A stretch of DNA of 64,000 nucleotides from Pseudomonas kuykendallii (GCF_900106975.1 NZ_FNNU01000005.1:186001-250000); one strand, 5' to 3'. Shown: positions 41,117-50,119, numbered from the stretch's first letter. The notes: generated by a model from the sequence alone, not told the origin. Numbers and translations: made by a program.

Positions 41117-42124
41117 ATGCGTAACGAAACCCGCGCCCTGTTCAACGCCTACCTGCAGCAGCTCGCCCAGCTGCACGGCGTGCCCGACGTCACCACCAAG
41201 TTCGCCGCCGCCCCCGCCGTGGCTCAGACCCTGGAAACTCGCATCCAGGAATCCAGCGAATTCCTCAGCCGTATCAACATCTACGGCGTCAGCGACCAGA
41301 TGGGCGAGAAAATCGGCCTCGGCGTCAACGGCACCATTGCCGGCACCACCGACACCGACACCAAGGACCGCGAAACCCGCGACCCGAGCGGCCTGGATAA
41401 CCGCGGCTACGTCTGCACCCAGACCAACTTCGACACCCACCTGAAGTACGCGAAGCTGGACGCCTGGTCGAAATTCCCGGATTTCCAGAACCGCATTCGC
41501 GACGCGATCATCAAACTGATGGCGCTCAACCGCATCATGATCGGCTGGAACGGTACCAGCCGCGCGGCCACCTCCAACCCGGTCGCCAACCCGCTGCTGC
41601 AGGATGTGAACATCGGCTGGCTGCAGAAGATGCGCACCGAAAACGCCGCGCGCGTGATGAAGGAAGTCGTAGACGGCAGCAACAAGATTGCAATCGGCGC
41701 CGGCAAGGACTTCGAGAACATCGACGCCCTGGTCTTCGCCATGGTCAACGAGCTGCTCGAGCCCTGGTATCAGGAAGATCCGGATCTGGTCGTCGTCTGC
41801 GGCCGCAAAATCCTGGCCGACAAGTACTTCCCGATCATCAACAAGAACCAGGACCCGTCCGAGATGCTCGCGGCGGATGTCGTCACCAGCCAGAAGCGCA
41901 TCGGCAACCTGCCGGCAGTGCGTGTGCCCTACTTCCCGGCCAACGGCCTGCTGGTCACTCGCCTGGACAACCTGTCGATCTACTGGCAGGAAGGCACCCG
42001 CCGCCGCACCGTCACGGACAACGCCAAGCGCGACCGCATCGAGAACTACGAATCGGTGAACGAAGCCTATGTCCTCGAGGACCTGGGCTGCGCGGGCCTC
42101 GCCGAAAACATCGAACTCAGCTGA
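41117..42124 (+). CDS. N: Major capsid protein (P2 gpN family)
   Basis: 335 residues, HK97-fold P2 type. It opens MRNETRALFNAYLQQLAQLHGV and has the conserved FDTHLKYAKLDAWSKFPDF and WQEGTRRRTVTDNAKRDRIENYES segments. The N-terminal region is normally cleaved by gpO. AAGGAACACC and GGAG lie upstream of the ATG. Confidence 0.95.
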   Translation: MRNETRALFNAYLQQLAQLHGVPDVTTKFAAAPAVAQTLETRIQESSEFLSRINIYGVSDQMGEKIGLGVNGTIAGTTDTDTKDRETRDPSGLDNRGYVCTQTNFDTHLKYAKLDAWSKFPDFQNRIRDAIIKLMALNRIMIGWNGTSRAATSNPVANPLLQDVNIGWLQKMRTENAARVMKEVVDGSNKIAIGAGKDFENIDALVFAMVNELLEPWYQEDPDLVVVCGRKILADKYFPIINKNQDPSEMLAADVVTSQKRIGNLPAVRVPYFPANGLLVTRLDNLSIYWQEGTRRRTVTDNAKRDRIENYESVNEAYVLEDLGCAGLAENIELS

Positions 42125-42135
42125 GGCCGGCCACC

Positions 42136-42837
42136 ATGACCAACCCCTGCCGCCGCCACTTCCAGCGCGTCACCGCCGCCCTCGCGGCGGCGGCAGTTGC
42201 TGGTCCGGAACAGACCATGGAAGGGCTCAACGCCTACGAGCAGCAACTCGCCAAACTCACCCAGGATCGGCTGCGCCTGTCGGGCATCCAGTCCACCGAA
42301 GGCAAGATCAAGCTCAAGGAGCAGCTGCTCCCCGAATACGCCCCCTACATCGAGGGCGTCCTCTCCGCCGGGCAAGGTGCCCAGGACGAAGTGCTGACCA
42401 CCGTGATGGTCTGGCGCATCGACACCGGCGACTACGCCGGCGCCCTCGACATCGCCAGCTACGTGTTGCAGCACAAGCTGGTGATGCCCGATCGGTTCGA
42501 GCGCACCACCGGCTGCCTGATCGCCGAAGAGATCGCCGAAGGCGCCCTCAAGGCCATGCGCGCCGGCGAGGCCTTTGACCTCGAACTGCTGCACCGCACC
42601 GCCCTGGCTACCGAAGCTGAAGACATGCCCGACCAGGCACGCGCCAAACTGGTTCTGGCCACCGCCCGGGCAACCGTCGCCGGCCTCACCGTCGAAAACC
42701 CGGGCCAGCCCGGCCAGGTGCAGGCAGGTATCGACCTGTTCAAGCGGGCGATTGAGCTTTACGACAACTGCGGCGGGAAAACCGACCTGAAATCGTCCGA
42801 AGCCCTGCTGAAAAAACTTGCTGGCCCAGCCAGCTGA
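42136..42837 (+). CDS. M: Terminase small subunit (P2 gpM family)
   Basis: 233 residues (247 in P2). It begins with the typical RRHFQRVTAA segment and contains LPEYAPYIEGVL and VWRIDTGDYAGALDIA. It recognises cos for packaging together with P. It follows N after 11 bp. Confidence 0.92.
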   Translation: MTNPCRRHFQRVTAALAAAAVAGPEQTMEGLNAYEQQLAKLTQDRLRLSGIQSTEGKIKLKEQLLPEYAPYIEGVLSAGQGAQDEVLTTVMVWRIDTGDYAGALDIASYVLQHKLVMPDRFERTTGCLIAEEIAEGALKAMRAGEAFDLELLHRTALATEAEDMPDQARAKLVLATARATVAGLTVENPGQPGQVQAGIDLFKRAIELYDNCGGKTDLKSSEALLKKLAGPAS

Positions 42838-42941
42838 CCGAGCCGTCCCCGGCAACCCCGGCGGCCCGGGGCTGATCAACAGGTCCTCTCCTTCCTCGTT
42901 GTGACGCCCCGGCCACCGCCGACCTATTCCGAGTCCTGAGC

Positions 42942-43403
42942 ATGAGCGGCTTCGTTGCAGTCGGCACCAGCCCCGCCATCACCCTGACCAACGACGGCTT
43001 CTGGCCCGACGTCGACAGCGAAACCGTTCGTGCCTCCCTTCGCCTCGACGCCAGCGTCAGCGATGCCCGGCTGGAGATGGCCATCGTCGGCGCCATGCTT
43101 GAGGCCAACCGCGACCTGCACAGCCTCAAGTTCCGCCACCTGGCCGCCGGCCGTGAGCGCCTTGCGGATGTTCCTGCCTGCCAGATCAACGGCCAGAGCG
43201 AACTGGTGGTCACCTACCTGCGCGCCATCTACTGCGCCGCCGGTGCTGAACTGGCCGAGCGTTACCGCAGCTACGACAGCACCGGCCAAGGTGACCGCAA
43301 CGCAGAGGCCCTGAGCCCCACCATCGACGAATACCGCCGCGATGCTCGCTACGCAATCCGCAGCCTGCTTGGCACCCCACGCAACACGGTGGAGCTGATC
43401 TGA
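42942..43403 (+). CDS. L: Head completion/stabilisation protein (P2 gpL family)
   Basis: 153 residues with RLDASVSDARLEMAIVGAMLEANRDL and the C-terminal YRRDARYAIRSLLGTPRNTVELI, matching gpL. It closes the filled head before tail joining. About 100 bp separate it from M, and its TGA overlaps the X start. Confidence 0.9.
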   Translation: MSGFVAVGTSPAITLTNDGFWPDVDSETVRASLRLDASVSDARLEMAIVGAMLEANRDLHSLKFRHLAAGRERLADVPACQINGQSELVVTYLRAIYCAAGAELAERYRSYDSTGQGDRNAEALSPTIDEYRRDARYAIRSLLGTPRNTVELI

Positions 43404-43612
43404 TGGCCAGCGTCCGCACCGTCCAGGGCGAAACCGTGGACGCCCTCTGCTGGCGTGTCTACGGCCGCACCGCCGCGGCAACCGAAGCCGTACTCGAGGC
43501 CAACCCCGGCCTGGCCGACTACGGCCCCGTGCTGCCGATCGGCTTGCTCGTCACCCTGCCCGACGCCGCGCCCCAGGCCGAGCAGACCGAAGTGGTGAAC
43601 CTATGGGACTGA
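43403..43612 (+). CDS. X: Tail protein X (LysM-like, P2 gpX family)
   Basis: 69 residues. VRTVQGETVDALCWRVYGRT is the LysM-like opening of gpX, followed by ETVLEANPGLA-like and LPIGLLVTLPD segments. A tail tube initiator/baseplate hub component. Coupled to L by an ATGA overlap. Confidence 0.9.
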   Translation: MASVRTVQGETVDALCWRVYGRTAAATEAVLEANPGLADYGPVLPIGLLVTLPDAAPQAEQTEVVNLWD

Positions 43613-43636
43613 CCCTCAACTGCGGACAACGGACAT

Positions 43637-43957
43637 ATGCGCATGCCTGACAAACCCGAAACCTGGGCCTGGTTCGCTGCCTGGCTGCAGGAAAACTGGC
43701 CCGCGCTCTACGCCGGGCTGATCGCCTTCGGCATCGCCGGGCTACGGATCATCTACGGCGGCGGCGATCTTCGCCGCGTCGTGCTCGAGGCGCCCTTGTG
43801 CGGGCTGCTCGCCCTGGGCGCCTGCCACGGGCTCAGCCTGCTCGGCATCCCCGCCAGCACCGGCCCGTTCTTCGGCGGCGTCATCGGGTTGCTCGGCGTT
43901 GAAGGCACCCGCGCCCTCGCCATCCGCTTCTTCAAGAACAAGGTGGACCAAGCATGA
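43637..43957 (+). CDS. Holin, lambda-like class
   Basis: 106 residues starting MRMPDKPETWAWFAAWLQENWP, the signature of the lambda-family holins of Pseudomonas P2-like phages, with three predicted membrane helices (about 22-38, 50-70, 76-92) and a basic C-terminus. It times lysis by forming membrane lesions. It overlaps the endolysin gene by 4 bp. Confidence 0.88.
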   Translation: MRMPDKPETWAWFAAWLQENWPALYAGLIAFGIAGLRIIYGGGDLRRVVLEAPLCGLLALGACHGLSLLGIPASTGPFFGGVIGLLGVEGTRALAIRFFKNKVDQA

Positions 43958-44793
43958 CGACTCTTCGACATGGCGACCGAAACGCCGAAGTCCGGCTGCT
44001 ACAGCAACGCCTCAACGCCCGTGCCGGCGCCGGGCTGTTCGTCGACGGCGACTACGGCGACACCACCGAAGCGGCCGTCCGCGCCTACCAACTGCGCGTA
44101 GGCTTGGTCGCCGATGGCATCGCCGGCTCCAAGACGCTCGCCACCCTCGCCGGCGCCGACTGCTCCGCGCTGCTGCACAACGCAACGCTGGCGGCCGCCG
44201 CAACCCGCCTGGGCGTCGAGCTGGCCACCATCTACGCCGTCAACGAAGTGGAAAGCCAGGGCGAAGGGTTCCTGTCCCCCGGCCGCCCGAAGATCCTCTT
44301 CGAGCGCCATGTCATGTACCAGCGCATTGCGCTGCCTCGTTCACCCGGCGACGACGCAAGCGCCCTGCAGGCGCGCGCCGATCGCCTCGCTGCCCAGTTC
44401 CCCGCCCTGGTCAATGCCCGCCCGGGCGGTTACGCCGGCGGCGCGGCCGAACACCAGCGGCTGGCCAGCGCCCGGCAGATCGACGCGCAATGCGCGCCTG
44501 AGTCGGCCAGCTGGGGAGCGTTCCAGATCATGGGCTACCACGCCCTGCGCCTCGGTTACGCCAGCGTCGACGAGTTCGTGCGGCTGATGAGCCAGGACGA
44601 AAACCAGCAGTTCGAAGCCTTCGTGCGCTTCATCGAGGCCGAGCCCGCCCTGCTCAAGGCGCTCAAGGCCCGCAAATGGGCCGCCTTCGCCCGCGGCTAC
44701 AACGGCCCTAACTACGCCCGCAACCTCTACGACAGCAAGCTGGAAGAGGCCTACCGCCGCCACGCCAGCTGCTGCGCCCAGGAGGCCGCATGA
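43954..44793 (+). CDS. Endolysin: N-acetylmuramidase with N-terminal peptidoglycan-binding domain
   Basis: 279 residues. Residues about 8-65 are a PG_binding_1 domain (EVRLLQQRLNA...VDGDYGDTTEAAVRAYQ). Residues about 85-270 are the DUF3380 N-acetylmuramidase domain with catalytic Glu in VNEVESQGEGF and the family pattern SWGAFQIMGYHA...RGYNGPNYA. No signal peptide, so it depends on the holin just upstream. Confidence 0.92.
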   Translation: MTTLRHGDRNAEVRLLQQRLNARAGAGLFVDGDYGDTTEAAVRAYQLRVGLVADGIAGSKTLATLAGADCSALLHNATLAAAATRLGVELATIYAVNEVESQGEGFLSPGRPKILFERHVMYQRIALPRSPGDDASALQARADRLAAQFPALVNARPGGYAGGAAEHQRLASARQIDAQCAPESASWGAFQIMGYHALRLGYASVDEFVRLMSQDENQQFEAFVRFIEAEPALLKALKARKWAAFARGYNGPNYARNLYDSKLEEAYRRHASCCAQEAA

Positions 44794-44996
44794 TCGATAT
44801 CGAACAGGTCCGCACACTCAGCCCAGTGGACGGGGCCGTCTACGTGTTACCCGAGCATTCGTCCCCTGAGCTACTGGCGGCCTTCGCCGAAGCGCTGCAC
44901 GTAGCAAGCGCCGGGGTCAGGTGTCTGGTCACCTGCTGCGACGTGCAACAGCTCGACGAGCGAGCCATGAACGCCGCCGGCTGGTACCGCCGGTGA
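44790..44996 (+). CDS. Small phage protein of unknown function in the lysis cassette
   Basis: 68 residues, MIDIEQVRTLSPVDGAVYVLPEHSSPELL, with a GVRCLVTCCDVQQL segment. It overlaps the endolysin stop (ATGA) and the LysB start (GTGA), so it is translated within the lysis cassette. No family recognised beyond similar position in Pseudomonas P2-like phages. Confidence 0.72.
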   Translation: MIDIEQVRTLSPVDGAVYVLPEHSSPELLAAFAEALHVASAGVRCLVTCCDVQQLDERAMNAAGWYRR

Positions 44997-45415
44997 GCAC
45001 GCTGCGCCAGTGGCTCTATGGCCTGGCGTTGCTCGGCGCACTCGCGGGCCTGCTCTACACCCAGCACCTGCGCCTGGCCCTGGCCGATGCCGCCACCAAC
45101 GCCGCCCAGGAGCAAACCGCCCGCAAGGACGCCGCCATCGGCGTGCTGACCAGCTCCCTCAGCACGGAGCGTCAGGCGCAGGCCTCGCTGCGCAACACCC
45201 AGGCGCTGCTGCGCCAATCCCTCACCGATCGGCAACTGCAGATCAAGGAACTGAAACGTGAAAACCAAGAGCTTCGCCTATGGGCTGATCAGCAGTTGCC
45301 TGCTGCTGCTCGCAGCCTGCGCCGGCGCCCCGCCCTCAGCGGAGCAGCAAGTTATCGAGACTGGCTGTCCAGCAGTCGTGCCCTGCAGCCTGCCGGCGGC
45401 GGCGCCCAGCAATAA
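44993..45415 (+). CDS. lysB: LysB-like i-spanin (Rz analogue)
   Basis: 140 residues (P2 LysB 141). An N-terminal membrane helix (LYGLALLGALAGLLYTQ) precedes a coiled-coil periplasmic part rich in Gln/Ala/Arg. The GTG start at 44993 overlaps the preceding stop. It partners with the outer-membrane lipoprotein encoded in another frame inside its 3' part to disrupt the outer membrane. Confidence 0.85.
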   Translation: MSTLRQWLYGLALLGALAGLLYTQHLRLALADAATNAAQEQTARKDAAIGVLTSSLSTERQAQASLRNTQALLRQSLTDRQLQIKELKRENQELRLWADQQLPAAARSLRRRPALSGAASYRDWLSSSRALQPAGGGAQQ

Positions 45416-45521
45416 CGGCGAGCTGCTCGACGACGCCGACGTGCTCGAGGCGGCCTGGGCCGAGTGCGCCGCCCAGGTCGACATGGTCTACCAGCACCAG
45501 GTGCAGCAGACCAAGCCATGA
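45258..45521 (+). CDS. lysC: LysC-like o-spanin lipoprotein (Rz1 analogue)
   Basis: 87 residues with a lipoprotein signal ending in LLAACAG. It starts inside lysB in the +1 frame and extends beyond it, the embedded Rz/Rz1 layout. It is larger than typical Rz1 and has Cys pairs (GCPAVVPC) that could form disulfides. It overlaps R by 4 bp. Confidence 0.85.
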   Translation: MKTKSFAYGLISSCLLLLAACAGAPPSAEQQVIETGCPAVVPCSLPAAAPSNNGELLDDADVLEAAWAECAAQVDMVYQHQVQQTKP

Positions 45522-46000
45522 ACAAACCCGAATCGCTCCGCGCCCACCTGCTCGCCGCCATTCCGGAGCTGCGCCACAACCCGGACCGCATGGCCGTGTT
45601 TATCGATAACGGCAGCATACGCAGCACCGCGGCCACCGGCCTGTCGTTCGAATACAGCTACACGCTCAATATCATCCTGCTGGAGTTCGCCGGCTCGCCG
45701 GACGCGGTGGCCATCCCCCTACTCGCCTGGGTGCTGGTCAACCAGCGCGAGCTGATGGAGAACCTGAATACCGGCCGTGATGCGATCAAGTTCGAAGCCG
45801 ATGTCATCGACAACAGCAAGGTCGACCTGTCCATCACCCTCCCCCTGACTGAGCGAGTCATCGTCAAGGCCGGTGCCAATGGCGCCCTGGTGGTGACGCA
45901 TCCGGCTGAACCGGAGGTCGACGATCAACTGATCACGCTCTCCAGCCTGCGCATCGAGAACTCCGCCGGCGAGCTGCTCGCCGAATGGGGCCAGGCGTGA
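45518..46000 (+). CDS. R: Tail completion protein (P2 gpR family)
   Basis: 160 residues starting MNKPESLRAHLLAAIPELRHNPDRM, as in gpR. Needed to finish the tail for head joining. It overlaps lysC and S by 4 bp each; the start at 45518 is the only ATG matching the family. Confidence 0.92.
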   Translation: MNKPESLRAHLLAAIPELRHNPDRMAVFIDNGSIRSTAATGLSFEYSYTLNIILLEFAGSPDAVAIPLLAWVLVNQRELMENLNTGRDAIKFEADVIDNSKVDLSITLPLTERVIVKAGANGALVVTHPAEPEVDDQLITLSSLRIENSAGELLAEWGQA

Positions 46001-46455
46001 CGGGCGACCTCGAAGCGCTGGAGAACTGGGCCGCCCCCCTGCTCGCCAAGCTCAGTCCCGGCGAGCGACGCAAGCTGGCCACCGACATCGGCCGCGACCT
46101 ACGCCGCAACCAGCAGCAACGCGTAGCGGCCCAACGCAACCCGGACGGCACTCCCTACTCCCCGCGCAAGCCACGTCAGCAACTGCGCGCCAAGCGCGGG
46201 CGCATCAAGTCGAAGATGTTCACCAAGCTGCGCCAGGCCCGACACCTCAAGCTGCAAACCACCGCAGCATCGATCGCGGTCGGCTTCCTCGGCCGCGCGG
46301 GCCGCATCGCCCGCGTGCACCAGGAAGGCCTGCGCGATCGCGCTGCCAAGGGCGCCCCCGATGTTCGCTATGCCAAGCGCGAGCTGCTCGGCTTCACACG
46401 CGAAGACCGCGACATGATCGCCAGCCGCCTGCTGGATCACCTCGCCGGTCTGTAA
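45997..46455 (+). CDS. S: Tail completion/virion morphogenesis protein (P2 gpS family)
   Basis: 152 residues (P2 150) with LEALENWAAPLLAKLSPGERRKLATDIGRDLRRNQ and DGTPYSPRK, both typical of gpS. The GTG start at 45997 overlaps the R stop (GTGA). Highly basic middle. Confidence 0.91.
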   Translation: MTGDLEALENWAAPLLAKLSPGERRKLATDIGRDLRRNQQQRVAAQRNPDGTPYSPRKPRQQLRAKRGRIKSKMFTKLRQARHLKLQTTAASIAVGFLGRAGRIARVHQEGLRDRAAKGAPDVRYAKRELLGFTREDRDMIASRLLDHLAGL

Positions 46456-46469
46456 GCCGAGCCGCTACA
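46451..46469. promoter_or_regulatory. Candidate late-gene activator site before V
   Basis: TGTAA-N9-CTACA, same spacing as the dyads before O and FI. It begins within the last codons of S and is centred about 55 bp before the V start, at the place of P2's late promoter for V. Confidence 0.6.
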
Positions 46470-46515
46470 CGACCCGCCCCGTGCGGCCCGCGCGCGTGGT
46501 GGGCAGCATTCGGGC

Positions 46516-47052
46516 ATGGACACATCCACCGAACTGGCCCGCCGCCTCGAAAACCTGATCCGCCTCGGCACCGTCGCCGAGGTAAATCACGCCACCGCGC
46601 GCTGCCGAATCACCGCAGGCAACCTGACCACCCACTGGCTGGCCTGGGTCGCCCTGCGCGCCGGCGCCAGCCAGGACTGGGACCCGCCGACCATCGGCGA
46701 ACAGTGCCTCGTTTTCAGCCCATCGGGCGACCCGGCCCAGGGCATCGCCCTGGTCGGTATCTATTCAGAGGCCCATCCGGCGCCGGCGAACAGCGCCACC
46801 GTGCGCCGCCGGGCATACCCGGATGGGGCTCTGATCCAATACGATCACGCCAGCCACACGCTGCACGCCACGCTGCCCGCCGGCGGCCGCGCCGTGCTCG
46901 AGGCGCCCGCCGGCGTGCAGATCCTCGGCGACGTCGACATCACTGGCACCGTCACCGTCAGCGAGGACGTGGTGGCTAGCGGCATCAGCCTGGTCGAGCA
47001 CGTGCATGGCAGCGTGCAACGCGGCAACAGCAGCACCGGTGCCCCGCAATGA
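46516..47052 (+). CDS. V: Baseplate assembly protein, central spike (P2 gpV family)
   Basis: 178 residues. An N-terminal OB-fold (ELARRLENLIRLGTVAEVNHATARCR) leads to a beta-helix C-terminal spike ending in the iron-binding HxH tip (His162, His164 in EHVHGSVQRG). It punctures the host outer membrane. First gene of the baseplate operon. Confidence 0.93.
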   Translation: MDTSTELARRLENLIRLGTVAEVNHATARCRITAGNLTTHWLAWVALRAGASQDWDPPTIGEQCLVFSPSGDPAQGIALVGIYSEAHPAPANSATVRRRAYPDGALIQYDHASHTLHATLPAGGRAVLEAPAGVQILGDVDITGTVTVSEDVVASGISLVEHVHGSVQRGNSSTGAPQ

Positions 47053-47399
47053 GCGGCCTGAACCTCAACACCGGCCGCGCGATCTCCGGGCTCGACCACC
47101 TGCGCCAGTCCATCGCCGACATCCTCACCACGCCAATCGGCTCGCGCCTGCAGCGCCGCACCTACGGCAGCCAGTTGCCGGAGCTGATCGACGCACCGTT
47201 CAACAACGCCACGCGCCTGCTCGCCTATGCGGCCACGGCCATGGCGCTGATGCGCTGGGAGCCGCGCATTCGGCTGAACAAGGTCGCCTTCACCCAAGGT
47301 AACGACGCCGGCACCTGGTACCTGGACATCACCTGCACGCCGATCGACAGCAACGAATCGCAGAACCTGCAGATCCCGCTCGCAATGGGGGCCGCATGA
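47049..47399 (+). CDS. W: Baseplate wedge protein (P2 gpW, gp25-like)
   Basis: 116 residues with the T4 gp25-like signature SRLQRRTYGSQLPELIDAPFN. It joins the baseplate to the sheath. Overlaps V and J by 4 bp each. Confidence 0.93.
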   Translation: MSGLNLNTGRAISGLDHLRQSIADILTTPIGSRLQRRTYGSQLPELIDAPFNNATRLLAYAATAMALMRWEPRIRLNKVAFTQGNDAGTWYLDITCTPIDSNESQNLQIPLAMGAA

Positions 47400-48313
47400 C
47401 CACTTTCAGCCCCATCGACCTGTCGCAGCTGCCCTCGCCCGACGTCGTTGAAACCGTCGATTTCGAGACCATCCTCGCCGAGCGCAAGGCCTACATCGTT
47501 AGCCTTTACCCGGAGGCCGAGCAGGCCGCGGTCGCCGCGCTGCTCCAGCTGGAATCCGAGCCGCTGAACATCCTTGCCCAGGAAAGCGCCTATCGAGAGG
47601 TCCTGCTGCGTCAGCGCGTCAACGACGCCGCCCGCGCCACCATGCTGGCCTACGCGACCGGCGCCGACCTGGACAACCTCGGCGCACTGCTCAACGTCGT
47701 GCGCCTCATGGTCACCCCGGCCGACGCGACGGCGGTGCCCCCTGTAGCCGCGGTGATGGAGTCCGACGCGCGCTTCCGCGCTCGCATCCAGCTCGCCCTG
47801 GAGGGGTTCAGCACCGCGGGGCCCGTAGGCGCCTACACCTACCACGCGCTGGCCAGCTCGGCCGCAGTGAAGGACGTCGACATCAGCAGCGCAACCGCCG
47901 GAATCGTCACAGTCACCGTCCTGAGCACCGCCGGCGACGGCACGCCAGATGCCGCGCTGCTCGCCACCGTGAACGCCGCGCTGAACGACGAGGACGTCCG
48001 CCCGCTCTGCGATACCGTCGAAGTGCAGGGCGCCGAGATCGTGCCGTACCAGGTCGCCGCCACGCTCACCTTCTACAACGGCCCGGACCTCGAGCTGGTC
48101 CGCGCCGCGGCCGAAGCCGCCGTGAGCAAGTTCGTCGCAGAGCAGCACGCCTTGGGGCACGACATTGCCCGTTCCGGCCTGTTCGCCGCCCTGCATCAGC
48201 CCGGCGTGCAGAACGTCACCCTGACGCAACCGGCGGCGGACATCGTCATCGACAGCCACCAGGCGGCCTACTGCACCGCTGTTGGCGTTGCCAGTGGTGG
48301 CGTCGATGTCTGA
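47396..48313 (+). CDS. J: Baseplate assembly protein (P2 gpJ family)
   Basis: 305 residues (302 in P2), starting FSPIDLSQLPSPDVVETVDFE and containing YATGADLDNLGALLNV and ARSGLFAALHQPGVQNV, the classical gpJ pattern. It forms the outer wedge of the baseplate. Confidence 0.94.
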   Translation: MTTFSPIDLSQLPSPDVVETVDFETILAERKAYIVSLYPEAEQAAVAALLQLESEPLNILAQESAYREVLLRQRVNDAARATMLAYATGADLDNLGALLNVVRLMVTPADATAVPPVAAVMESDARFRARIQLALEGFSTAGPVGAYTYHALASSAAVKDVDISSATAGIVTVTVLSTAGDGTPDAALLATVNAALNDEDVRPLCDTVEVQGAEIVPYQVAATLTFYNGPDLELVRAAAEAAVSKFVAEQHALGHDIARSGLFAALHQPGVQNVTLTQPAADIVIDSHQAAYCTAVGVASGGVDV

Positions 48314-48872
48314 GCAGTTGCTGCCGCCAAACGCGAGCCCGCTGATGCGCGACATTGCTGCCGGGTTCTCCAGCATCACTGACCTGCCCGTGCTCGGCCG
48401 CTACGTGCGCAACCCGGGCAAATGCCCGTCCGGCCTGCTGCCGTTCCTTGCCTGGGAAATGTCGGTCGACGAGTGGAACCCTGCGTGGGGCGATGACGTG
48501 AAGCGTCGCGTGATTACCGAGTCGGCATCGGTGCACCGCCACAAGGGCACCCTCGGTGCAGTCCGCAGAGCGCTCGAAGCGATCTTCGTCGACATCCCGT
48601 TCGAGATCATCGAGGGCGCCGGCGCCGGCTTCTACGACGGCAGCAAGCGCTACAACGGCCTGCACTTCTACGGGCGGGAAACCAACTGGGCGAAGTACTC
48701 CGTCCTGATCAGCCGCCCGATCACGCTTGTTCAGGCGGCAAGCGTCCGCCGCATCCTCGCCTGGATCGCCCCCGCTCGCTGCCACCTGCTCGCACTCAAC
48801 TTTGAACAGGCCCTCAACGCATACGACGGGGTCATCCGCTACGACAATTCTTACCCGCATGGTGTCGCCTGA
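48306..48872 (+). CDS. I: Tail protein (P2 gpI family)
   Basis: 188 residues beginning MSEQLLPPNASPLMRDI with DEWNPAWGDDVKRRVI and HRHKGTLGAVRRALEAI, as in gpI. It links baseplate and tail fibre. It overlaps J by 8 bp, and its TGA overlaps the H start. Confidence 0.92.
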   Translation: MSEQLLPPNASPLMRDIAAGFSSITDLPVLGRYVRNPGKCPSGLLPFLAWEMSVDEWNPAWGDDVKRRVITESASVHRHKGTLGAVRRALEAIFVDIPFEIIEGAGAGFYDGSKRYNGLHFYGRETNWAKYSVLISRPITLVQAASVRRILAWIAPARCHLLALNFEQALNAYDGVIRYDNSYPHGVA

Positions 48873-50104
48873 TGAGCAACCTGAACGAAACCCCAATCTG
48901 GGAAGAAGGCATTTACCAGATCGAGCTGACCGACCCGGTGGTCGGGGGCGCCGATGGCTTGTCGAACCGTCAGGGCAAGCAGCTGGGCAACCGCACGTCA
49001 TACCTGAAGCAACTGGTCGAAGCCATCCTGGCGGCCATGGACCTCAAGGCGCCCCTGGCCAACCCGATGCTCACCGGCACGCCGAAAGGCCCCACAGCTC
49101 CGATCGGAACCAGCACTACGCAGCTCGCCACAACCGCGTTCGTGCAAGCCGCCGTTGCGGCCCTGGTGAACGCATCGCCGGCGACGCTCGACACCCTGGC
49201 CGAGATCGCCACCGCGTTGGGCAACGACCCAAATTTCGCCACCACCATCACCACACTGCTCGGCCAGAAAGCGCCGCTTGCGTCGCCGGCGCTCACCGGC
49301 ACGCCAACTGCACCAACCGCAGTTGCTGGCACGAGCACCACCCAGCTCGCGACCACTGCGTTTGTTGCCGCTGTACAAACGCTTCTGACCACGTTGATCA
49401 ACGGGCGTGCGCCTATGGCAAGCCCCGCCTTCAGCGGTACGCCTACGGCCCCCACCGCCGCGACGGGCACCAGTACCACGCAGCTCGCAACCACGGCGTT
49501 CGTGCAAGCCGCCATTGCGGCGCTGGTGAATGCATCGCCGGCGACGCTCGACACCCTCGCCGAAATTGCTACGGCCCTGGGCAACGATCCCAATTTCGCC
49601 ACCACCATCACCACCCTGCTTGGACAGAAAGCCCCGCTGGCGTCGCCGGCACTCACTGGCAAGCCTACGGCCCCTACTGCGGCTGTAGGCCTGAGCGACG
49701 GGCAGCTCGCGAACACAAATTTCGTGCAAATCGCCGTGCAGAACGCTGTCGCCGCACTCATTGCTGCGCTGCCAGTCGCTAACTACTACGAAACAACAGT
49801 CAGCTACACGAACGGGGGCACGTTGACTATCACGCACGGTCTCGGCGTGGCTCCGAAGCTCGTCATGTTTGAACTTGTTGCTATTGCCGCAGTAAACGGC
49901 TTGGCAGTGGGCGAGAGCGCTGAATTGGGGGCTCAAGACTGCAGCAATAACCTGAATTCCTGGGGCGTCGAAGCGCGCAAGAAAACTTCATCGACCGTTA
50001 CGGTCGTGATCGGTTTTAACGGCCTGACGATGTTCGCGGCAAATGGTGCTGTTAGCGGCGTAACAAGCGCGCAAGTACAAGTGAAAGTGAAGGTTTTTGC
50101 GTAA
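48872..50104 (+). CDS. H: Tail fibre protein (P2 gpH-like, internally repeated)
   Basis: 410 residues, shorter than P2 H (669). The N-terminal attachment region (LNETPIWEEGIYQIELTDPVVGG...GLSNRQGKQLGNRTSYLKQL) is typical. The shaft has four STTQLATTAFV-type repeats (the last diverged) and a 120-residue unit present twice (SPATLDTLAEIATALGNDPNF). The distal region from about 300 (YYETTVSYTNGGTLTITHGLG) has different composition and lower GC, suggesting an exchanged receptor-binding tip. Confidence 0.9.
   Translation: MSNLNETPIWEEGIYQIELTDPVVGGADGLSNRQGKQLGNRTSYLKQLVEAILAAMDLKAPLANPMLTGTPKGPTAPIGTSTTQLATTAFVQAAVAALVNASPATLDTLAEIATALGNDPNFATTITTLLGQKAPLASPALTGTPTAPTAVAGTSTTQLATTAFVAAVQTLLTTLINGRAPMASPAFSGTPTAPTAATGTSTTQLATTAFVQAAIAALVNASPATLDTLAEIATALGNDPNFATTITTLLGQKAPLASPALTGKPTAPTAAVGLSDGQLANTNFVQIAVQNAVAALIAALPVANYYETTVSYTNGGTLTITHGLGVAPKLVMFELVAIAAVNGLAVGESAELGAQDCSNNLNSWGVEARKKTSSTVTVVIGFNGLTMFAANGAVSGVTSAQVQVKVKVFA
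49106..49670 (+). repeat. 360-bp-period direct repeats in the tail fibre gene
   Basis: Nearly identical ~200-bp segments start at about 49106 and 49466. The shared block around GCATCGCCGGCGACGCTCGA is unchanged. They encode the repeated shaft units and could recombine to lengthen or shorten the fibre. Confidence 0.85.
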
Positions 50105-50119
50105 TCAAGGGGTAAAGGC

